Positions 5,856 through 10,651 of a DNA stretch of 10,651 nucleotides are shown piece after piece. The first letter of the stretch is position 1; the number at the start of each line of letters is the position of its first letter. The notes beneath the pieces were generated by a model, which saw nothing but the letters and a program-made list of their open reading frames with translations, did no database searches and had not been told where the DNA came from. Made by a program: the position numbers and the translations under genes. Origin of the DNA: Thermoplasmatales archaeon (GTDB lineage: Archaea > Thermoplasmatota > Thermoplasmata > Methanomassiliicoccales > Methanomethylophilaceae); the NCBI GenBank assembly GCA_012522645.1, contig JAAYKC010000006.1, positions 1-10,651 on the forward strand, read 5' to 3'.

Positions 5856-6859
5856 AAAACATAGACCTCATAAGATCTGCCGAAGCAAAGGCCATGAAAG
5901 GGGAATATATCGGGAAGGATGCTGTACTGGCTCTCCTGTCCATAGACCCCTTGTCAGAGGACTGCTCCGCTTTGGGAGAAGCTGCGCGCAGAGTGGCCTC
6001 GGAATTCTGTGACGATACAGCGATTGTCGGATCATCCATAGGCCTGGACCTTATGCCGTGCAGCATGAGCTGCAGATTCTGCTCCCTGGGAGAAAAATGG
6101 GGCATCTACAAGGAGAATTACGTGATGCCTGACGATGATGTCATAGAGCTCATAAGGGACTCGGTGGAACACGGGTTCACGAAGTTCACCCTGAGGACCA
6201 CGGAATTCTATGATATCGACACCCTGTGCCGACTGAAGAAGAGGATCTCGAATGAGGTCCCGGGAGAATATGTGATAACAGCCAACACAGGGGAGCTTAA
6301 TCCCGAGAAGGCGAAGAAATTGAAGGACGCAGGCTTTGCCGGCATCTATCATGCGATTCGGCTCAGAGAGGGTATCGACACCCCCATCCCCGCAGATGTG
6401 CGCATAGCCACTATAAAGGCCGCTCAGGAGGCGGGGCTGTTCGTGGCATCCGGCGTGGACCCCATCGGGATCGAGCATACCAATGAGGAAATAGCAGACC
6501 TCATCGATCTGTACAGGAGGCTGGAACCCAACGCAGTATGCACCATGAAGAGGATAAACGTCAAAGGAACGCCCGTTGGAGATCTGGAGGAGATCGATGA
6601 TATGAGGTTGGCGCAGATCGCAGCCGTTATCAGACTCGCGGGAGCGGGAGTGTGGAAGAATGTTGCTGTGCATCCTATCACAGAACAGGCTGTCAGATGG
6701 GGCGTGAACAATGTGTCCCCGGAACTGGGGGCCAATCCTCGGGATGACAAGTACGAAGGAAAAGAATGGAGCACAGGAGGCAGGGAAAGAGCGATCAAAA
6801 TATTCCAAGAGAACGGATATAAGGTGAAATCCGCCTTTGAGTACGCCAAAAAGGATTGA
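5852..6859 (+). CDS. Radical SAM enzyme of the BioB/HydE/PylB/HmdB type
   Basis: The 335-residue protein carries CSMSCRFC (C70, C74, C77), the CX3CX2C motif that binds the 4Fe-4S cluster used to split S-adenosylmethionine. The rest follows the biotin synthase barrel: an AGFAGIYHAIRLREG segment, SGVDPIGIEHTNEEIADL, then INVKGTPVGDL and VHPITEQAVRWGVNN with GANPRDD at the end. From memory the last segments most resemble HmdB-like proteins, but HmdB uses CX5CX2C, and the sequence does not match pyrrolysine PylB beyond architecture. The substrate is therefore unknown. It follows the 42-residue ORF by an ATGA overlap and precedes the second methyltransferase by 23 bases, so it likely works with the methyltransferase pair, perhaps making or modifying a cofactor or methyl carrier. 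Confidence 0.85.
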   Translation: MKNIDLIRSAEAKAMKGEYIGKDAVLALLSIDPLSEDCSALGEAARRVASEFCDDTAIVGSSIGLDLMPCSMSCRFCSLGEKWGIYKENYVMPDDDVIELIRDSVEHGFTKFTLRTTEFYDIDTLCRLKKRISNEVPGEYVITANTGELNPEKAKKLKDAGFAGIYHAIRLREGIDTPIPADVRIATIKAAQEAGLFVASGVDPIGIEHTNEEIADLIDLYRRLEPNAVCTMKRINVKGTPVGDLEEIDDMRLAQIAAVIRLAGAGVWKNVAVHPITEQAVRWGVNNVSPELGANPRDDKYEGKEWSTGGRERAIKIFQENGYKVKSAFEYAKKD

Positions 6860-6882
6860 TATTGTCTCGTCCATCACCACTT

Positions 6883-7917
6883 ATGAGCACACCGAGAGAA
6901 ATGTTCCTGGAAGCCGTCAGAGGCGGCATTCCGACAACGGTCCCAGTCTTTCCCAGAGACCTTACCTTGGGACTTGATGTGACAGGCATGTCCACGCAGG
7001 GGGTCTTTGGCCCCCCGTACGACCCCTGCGCCTCTGCCGCAGCCATTCTGGCACTTCAGGATGTTGTAGGTCATGATGCGGTCGTCGGATGCATATTCGG
7101 CTGCATGGTCACGGGATTCGGCGTCAGGCTGGGGATCCCCGAAGCAGGCGTGCCGTATCCTCTGGACGCCCCCTTCAGAGAGATCGCATCACTGGACGCT
7201 GCGTCCCCGGATTCCGTAAGGGATGAGATGCTGACAGGCATGAGGGAATCCTATCGGACAGTGCGCAGTAAGCGGGAGGATCTGGCAGTGGTGATGAATC
7301 TGGCGGGCCCGGTCACCAACGGCGGCAATCTGAGGAATATGGAATTGCTGCTGATGGATATGGCATCCGACCCCGATACAGCGCATAAGGTGATGCGGTT
7401 CTCCGCCGAGTCGATAATATCAGCCATGGATTATCTGGGAGCAGATCTGGCGGATGCGTTGTTCCTGGCCTCCGCCACCGATAATCCCGATCTGATAGGC
7501 GATGATATGTACGCCAAATATTGCATCCCTGCTCTGAAGGAGGTCTGCTCTGAAGCGAATAACATAGGATTGCCGGTCATATTCCACCCCCACGGAAGAT
7601 TTGATGAACTGTCTAGGTCTAAAATACTCGATGCCACTGTCCGCTCCGGCATAGACTGCTACCAATTCTCAGAGGAGAACGACGGCCTTTCCGTGATCGG
7701 AAGAATAAACGGAAGATGTTCTGTCATGGGCGGCCCGGATGTTACAGGCGTTCTGCTCAAAGGCACCCGCGATGAGATCATCTCGGATACCGAGAGATTC
7801 CTGAACGATTTCTGTGATCAGCCCTATATCATGTCATCGTCCTGTTCACTGCACAGAGGATTCCCCATAGGCAACCTGAAACTTATGACCTCTGCAGCTC
7901 ATTCCTTCCGACGCTGA
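6883..7917 (+). CDS. MtaA/MtbA-like methyltransferase of the UroD superfamily, copy B
   Basis: The 344-residue protein aligns with copy A almost without gaps. Shared blocks include RDLTLGLD, GHDAVVG, GMRESYR, DADALFLA-like DLADALFLA, and GLPVIFHPHG. The predicted zinc ligands are H235 and H237 plus C321 in SSCSLHRGFP, so this copy also has H-x-H in place of the family's H-x-C. I use the ATG at 6883, which matches the paralogue's lead-in. In-frame TTG codons at 6856 (overlapping the previous stop as TTGA) and 6862 (after AAGGA at 6851-6855) would add nine or seven residues and are plausible. It ends the radical SAM transcription unit. Conservation of the full active-site framework argues that both copies are functional, perhaps on different substrates. 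Confidence 0.8.
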   Translation: MSTPREMFLEAVRGGIPTTVPVFPRDLTLGLDVTGMSTQGVFGPPYDPCASAAAILALQDVVGHDAVVGCIFGCMVTGFGVRLGIPEAGVPYPLDAPFREIASLDAASPDSVRDEMLTGMRESYRTVRSKREDLAVVMNLAGPVTNGGNLRNMELLLMDMASDPDTAHKVMRFSAESIISAMDYLGADLADALFLASATDNPDLIGDDMYAKYCIPALKEVCSEANNIGLPVIFHPHGRFDELSRSKILDATVRSGIDCYQFSEENDGLSVIGRINGRCSVMGGPDVTGVLLKGTRDEIISDTERFLNDFCDQPYIMSSSCSLHRGFPIGNLKLMTSAAHSFRR

Positions 7918-8003
7918 ACTGCTTCCGGTTGCCGATTCAGTGTTCCGTGAGGCACAACCGCCGGTAATGACCAGACGGTAATGGATCGTACCCCTTTGCA
8001 TTC

Positions 8004-8037
8004 CATAATATTATTATGTATTATTTTGGAAAATAAT
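8004..8037 (+). promoter_or_regulatory. Two AT-rich dyads before the ABC transporter operon
   Basis: CATAAT and ATTATG flank a three-base spacer at 8004-8018, and ATTATTTT and AAAATAAT flank GG at 8020-8037. They sit side by side, centred about 17 bases apart. The second overlaps the most likely TATA element (AAAATAAT at 8030-8037), which is about 30 bases before the ATG at 8064. The arrangement suggests a repressor that senses the transported compound, but AT-rich promoter DNA produces such repeats by chance fairly often. Confidence 0.45.
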
Positions 8038-8063
8038 CAAACATTAGAAATATCTTGAGTTGA

Positions 8064-8177
8064 ATGTGGGGCAGTATGAGCTCATTTTCACTCTGTGCAG
8101 AACAGATACCGATGTTCTCCGGCATCGCCGTCTCGGATGCGATCATGAGCCCGGATCTGGAAAGGGATGTCCCATGA
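8064..8177 (+). CDS. Small ORF (37 residues) coupled to the ABC permease
   Basis: The frame starts MWGSMSSFSLCAEQ and ends ERDVP, with its TGA overlapping the permease ATG in ATGA. TATA spacing fits a start at or just before this ATG, with no ribosome binding site. The product is not strongly hydrophobic and matches no family I know. It shares GCAGAACAGA (8097-8106) in the same frame with the small ORF before the radical SAM gene, so both peptides contain AEQ after a Ser-Leu pair. A leader peptide that couples translation of the transporter is the simplest reading; a chance frame is possible. Confidence 0.4.
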   Translation: MWGSMSSFSLCAEQIPMFSGIAVSDAIMSPDLERDVP

Positions 8178-9070
8178 GCTTGCTGAAAAGCACGAATGAG
8201 AGGATAACCCAGAAGATGAATGACCGGGAGGATGACAGCGACATCATCCTCCTCGGGAATCCGGCCCCGCGGAATCTTCTGAAGGGCGTCCTGATATTCA
8301 TCATCGGGATATTGTTCGTATTCCTGGTATGGGATGTCGTTTCGTCATATTACAATACGTACATGATAAAAACGCTGAGATTTCCCACCATCCGGGATAC
8401 TTTTGATACATTATTTTACTATATGGACAGAACGCATAAGCTGCTCAGATACACGCTGTATGAGCATGTCGCCGCAAGCATGGGGAGGTGGGTCAAAGGA
8501 TTCGTCGCCGCATTCGTCATCGGCATGACCCTCGGGCTGTTGATGGGCGTCAACGATAAGATATACAGATTCGGGTCCGTCCCCGTCAATATTCTGCAGA
8601 TGATTCCGGGGCTCGCATGGTTCCCGGTGACCATCCTGCTCTTCGGCATGGGGAACAACTCTGCGATATTCATCATCGCGATCACCGTGATATCCCCGAT
8701 CGCGTTCAATGTCTCTGCCGGCCTGAGACGTGTGCCCCAGGTAAATCTGAGGGTCGCCAGGATGTCCGGCAGATCATGGTTTGAAACATTGACAGAAGTG
8801 CTGCTGCCGTTCTCGCTCATCGACATAATCGGCGGGCTGAGGATCGGGATGGCCAACTCATGGAGGATGCTCATCTCTGCGGAGATGGTGGTCGGTGTCG
8901 CTGTCGGACTGGGATACATGATCAATCAAACGACGAACATGACCGATTACCCCTCAGCGTTCGCCGGCATCATAATCATCTGCGTCATCGGCCTGATCAT
9001 TGACAAGCTCATTTTCGCCAACGTCGAGAAGTACGCACGGAATAAGATGGGGATGGAGGATTCGCCATGA
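8174..9070 (+). CDS. ABC transporter permease, SsuC/TauC type
   Basis: The 298-residue protein has a cytoplasmic lead-in of about 35 residues, a first membrane helix at 37-55, and several further helices (about 108-125, 150-180, 235-250, 262-282). The loop that docks on the ATPase reads EVLLPFSLIDIIGGLRIGMANSWRMLISAEM (about 208-238), the hallmark of the nitrate/sulfonate/taurine permease family. I start at the ATG at 8174, after AAAGGGATG. A longer in-frame start at 8060 would add 38 residues not typical of the family, and it occupies the same DNA as the small ORF in another frame. Its stop overlaps the ATPase start. It forms the membrane channel for an unidentified anion; sulfonates, taurine, coenzyme M and thiamine precursors are all transported by relatives. 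Confidence 0.9.
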   Translation: MSLLKSTNERITQKMNDREDDSDIILLGNPAPRNLLKGVLIFIIGILFVFLVWDVVSSYYNTYMIKTLRFPTIRDTFDTLFYYMDRTHKLLRYTLYEHVAASMGRWVKGFVAAFVIGMTLGLLMGVNDKIYRFGSVPVNILQMIPGLAWFPVTILLFGMGNNSAIFIIAITVISPIAFNVSAGLRRVPQVNLRVARMSGRSWFETLTEVLLPFSLIDIIGGLRIGMANSWRMLISAEMVVGVAVGLGYMINQTTNMTDYPSAFAGIIIICVIGLIIDKLIFANVEKYARNKMGMEDSP

Positions 9071-9861
9071 GCGTGATATCCATTGAAGGGATCAGCAAAG
9101 CATATCCCAACAAGAAGGAGAACGCCGCCCGCATCGTTCTCAAGGATGTCTCCCTGGAGATAGAGGAGAATGAGTTCGTATGCATAGTCGGACCGTCGGG
9201 ATGCGGTAAGACCACCGTCCTCAATCTCATCGCAGGGTTCGAGAGACCCAACAAAGGGAAGTTGCTCTACAGAGGGGAGGAGATCGTCGGAACGTCACCG
9301 CAGAGGGCTGTCGTGTTCCAGGAATTCAGCCTGTTCCCGTGGATGGACGTCCTGAAGAATGTCGAGTTCTCGATAGACCGCAAGAAATATGCCCCCCGGG
9401 AGAGGACCGAGCTCGCGAAGAAATACATCGATCTCGTCGGTCTTTCCGAATTCGCGGACCACCGGCCGAACAACCTGTCCGGCGGTATGAAGCAGCGTGT
9501 CGCCATAGCGCGGACGTTGGCGATGCAGCCTGATGTCATGCTCATGGATGAGCCGTTCTCGGCATTGGACGAGCAGACCAGGAAGAAACTGGACCAGGAG
9601 ATACTGGACATCTGGAAGAAGGAGAAACGTACAGTCGTATTCATCACGCACAATATCAGCGAGGCGATACTGCTCGGTACGAGGATCATCATGTTGTCTT
9701 CCTCTCCGGGAAGGATCGTCGGAGAATGGAGGATAGGGTCGGAGGACAAGGACCTGAACTCTGAAAAAATGACAGTTCTCAGGAACGAGATCGTCAGCAG
9801 GCTGCAGCCTTGCGCATGTGCTGGCGATCGCGTTCGGATCATAAATATAGAGGAGGAATAA
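9067..9861 (+). CDS. ABC transporter ATP-binding protein, SsuB/TauB type
   Basis: The 264-residue cytoplasmic ATPase has every expected motif: Walker A GPSGCGKTT (residues 42-50), Q-loop VFQEFSLFPW (83-92), signature LSGGMKQR (137-144), Walker B VMLMDE (157-162) and the switch histidine H195 in ITHN. The end SSSPGRIVGEW is typical of the nitrate/sulfonate/taurine subgroup. Its ATG overlaps the permease stop (ATGA), and the strong ribosome binding site GGAGGATT lies at 9055-9062. It powers transport through the permease and the binding protein encoded next. Confidence 0.95.
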   Translation: MSVISIEGISKAYPNKKENAARIVLKDVSLEIEENEFVCIVGPSGCGKTTVLNLIAGFERPNKGKLLYRGEEIVGTSPQRAVVFQEFSLFPWMDVLKNVEFSIDRKKYAPRERTELAKKYIDLVGLSEFADHRPNNLSGGMKQRVAIARTLAMQPDVMLMDEPFSALDEQTRKKLDQEILDIWKKEKRTVVFITHNISEAILLGTRIIMLSSSPGRIVGEWRIGSEDKDLNSEKMTVLRNEIVSRLQPCACAGDRVRIINIEEE

Positions 9862-9869
9862 GAACGGCA

Positions 9870-10651
9870 TTGGAAAAAAACCAAATGATTGCCGTCGGTA
9901 TCGTTGCGATGCTCATTATCGCAGGTGCTGCGGCATACCTGATCCTGTCTGACGACGGGGACAGCAAAGGCCTCGTGTTCGCATCGGGCAACAAGGACTG
10001 CTACGAACCGACATGGATAGCGGATGAACTCGGATACTACAGCGATTTCGGAGTGGACGTTGAGATGCTGACCGTGAGCGGAGGCGGTAAGGCGCTTGAA
10101 GCGCTCCTGTCCGGACAGGCGGATATCGCAGGATTCGGATCGACACCTCTCGTAACGTGCCTGAATCTCAACAGCACGGACGACTACGTAGTACTTGCGA
10201 GATGGATGGGCGGCGAATCGTATGCGGAGATGGCATCGAACATAACCCAGAAGAGTGACGGGTATCATGCATACTCTCTTATGTACCCTTACGGAAGCAC
10301 TGATAAGGTGACCGTGTACCGCAATGACGGCACATCCGTCGAGGCCTACATGGATCCGATAAAGGGGAGCAGGATGACCATCGGCATGGATACCACCACC
10401 GGGTACCTGAGCGCCCTCATAAGCTACTGCGATGCAGTGGGCCTTGAGGCGAAGCAGTCGGGGGAGATAACACCCGGCACTGACATAGAGATCGTGCACC
10501 TGGAGTTCTCCCTGCAGGTGGCAGCCCTTACCCAGGGCGAGGTGGACGGCATCATGGGCGGAAGCTACGGCCTTGCCGCACGTGCGGTGAGCAAGAATGT
10601 CATACTGACGAAGCCCGATCTTGAAACGTACCCGTCGCTTGAAAGCGAAGC
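9870..10651 (+). CDS. ABC transporter substrate-binding protein (partial, cut by window end)
   Basis: About 260 residues are visible. The N-terminus is a membrane anchor (residues 6-26, MIAVGIVAMLIIAGAAAYLI) followed by an acidic linker (SDDGDSKG); no lipobox cysteine is seen, so it is probably tethered to the outside of the membrane by this helix. The mature part starts GLVFASGNKDCYEPTWIADELGYY and has GGGKALEALLSGQADIAGFG, typical of NitT/TauT binding proteins in which a ligand-sensing lobe follows a 'gain of access' helix. I start at the TTG at 9870, preceded by AGGAGG at 9851-9856; the ATG at 9885 is the alternative. It lies eight bases after the ATPase stop and completes the transporter operon. 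Confidence 0.87.
   Translation, partial: MEKNQMIAVGIVAMLIIAGAAAYLILSDDGDSKGLVFASGNKDCYEPTWIADELGYYSDFGVDVEMLTVSGGGKALEALLSGQADIAGFGSTPLVTCLNLNSTDDYVVLARWMGGESYAEMASNITQKSDGYHAYSLMYPYGSTDKVTVYRNDGTSVEAYMDPIKGSRMTIGMDTTTGYLSALISYCDAVGLEAKQSGEITPGTDIEIVHLEFSLQVAALTQGEVDGIMGGSYGLAARAVSKNVILTKPDLETYPSLESE

Noticed and set aside
5852..6859. Identity as PylB (methylornithine synthase)
   Set aside because: Only the barrel architecture and cluster motif agree. The characteristic PylB segments around the cluster and in the middle of the protein are not seen, and no other pyl gene is in the window.
4012..7917. Annotation of the two UroD-superfamily genes as heme-pathway uroporphyrinogen decarboxylase
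   Set aside because: The RQAGR active-site motif is missing and the zinc-type HPH and distal cysteine are present instead.
7926..7960. Terminator after methyltransferase copy B
   Set aside because: The hairpin is interrupted by a large loop and bulge and is not followed by a T-run.
8060..8173. A longer permease start at the TTG at 8060
   Set aside because: The extra residues are not hydrophobic and not typical of the family, and the ATG at 8174 has a purine-rich sequence upstream and gives a normal permease length.
9267..10499. A 410-codon minus-strand frame opposite the ATPase and binding protein
   Set aside because: It spans two real genes in antisense and has no promoter, ribosome binding site or recognisable motif.

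Overview
The window looks like part of a methanogenic archaeon's chromosome, most likely a gut-type member of the Methanomassiliicoccales. The archaeal assignment rests on a complete group II chaperonin (thermosome), on TATA-box promoters placed about 26-30 bases before start codons, and on several genes with no Shine-Dalgarno sequence. The narrower assignment is inferred from two corrinoid-type methyltransferases of the MtaA/MtbA (uroporphyrinogen decarboxylase-like) superfamily. No rRNA, tRNA or CRISPR array was seen.

Left part (1-2100, minus strand). A new gene starts at base 18 and runs off the left edge, with its own TATA box, palindrome and a hairpin next to the ribosome binding site. 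To its right, a likely minus-strand operon carries two tandem, paralogous short serine recombinases followed by a 40-residue single-pass membrane protein. A TATA box and an inverted repeat of GTCTGACG lie upstream. This is the accessory-looking part of the window.

Middle (2150-4011). The thermosome gene is on the minus strand, with a good Shine-Dalgarno, a TATA box and a GC hairpin/T-rich terminator. A divergent intergenic region separates it from the plus-strand block.

Right part (4012-7917, plus strand). A methyltransferase-like gene overlaps by ATGA a G3E-family P-loop NTPase. After a new promoter come a 42-codon small ORF, a BioB/HmdB-like radical SAM enzyme (again an ATGA overlap), and a second methyltransferase paralogue. 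Both methyltransferases have H-x-H where the family normally has the zinc motif H-x-C, and no corrinoid protein gene is present. I read this as an uncharacterised methyl-transfer or cofactor module.

Far right (8004-10651, plus strand). Two AT-rich dyads precede a 37-codon small ORF. It is coupled by ATGA to an ABC transporter of the nitrate/sulfonate/taurine type: permease, ATPase (ATGA overlap), and a membrane-anchored substrate-binding protein cut by the window end. The substrate is not readable from sequence. Sulfonates, including coenzyme M, are a reasonable guess given the neighbouring genes.

The most unusual points are the two small ORFs, which share an in-frame GCA GAA CAG segment and the same coupling to the next gene, and the zinc-ligand change shared by the methyltransferase pair.
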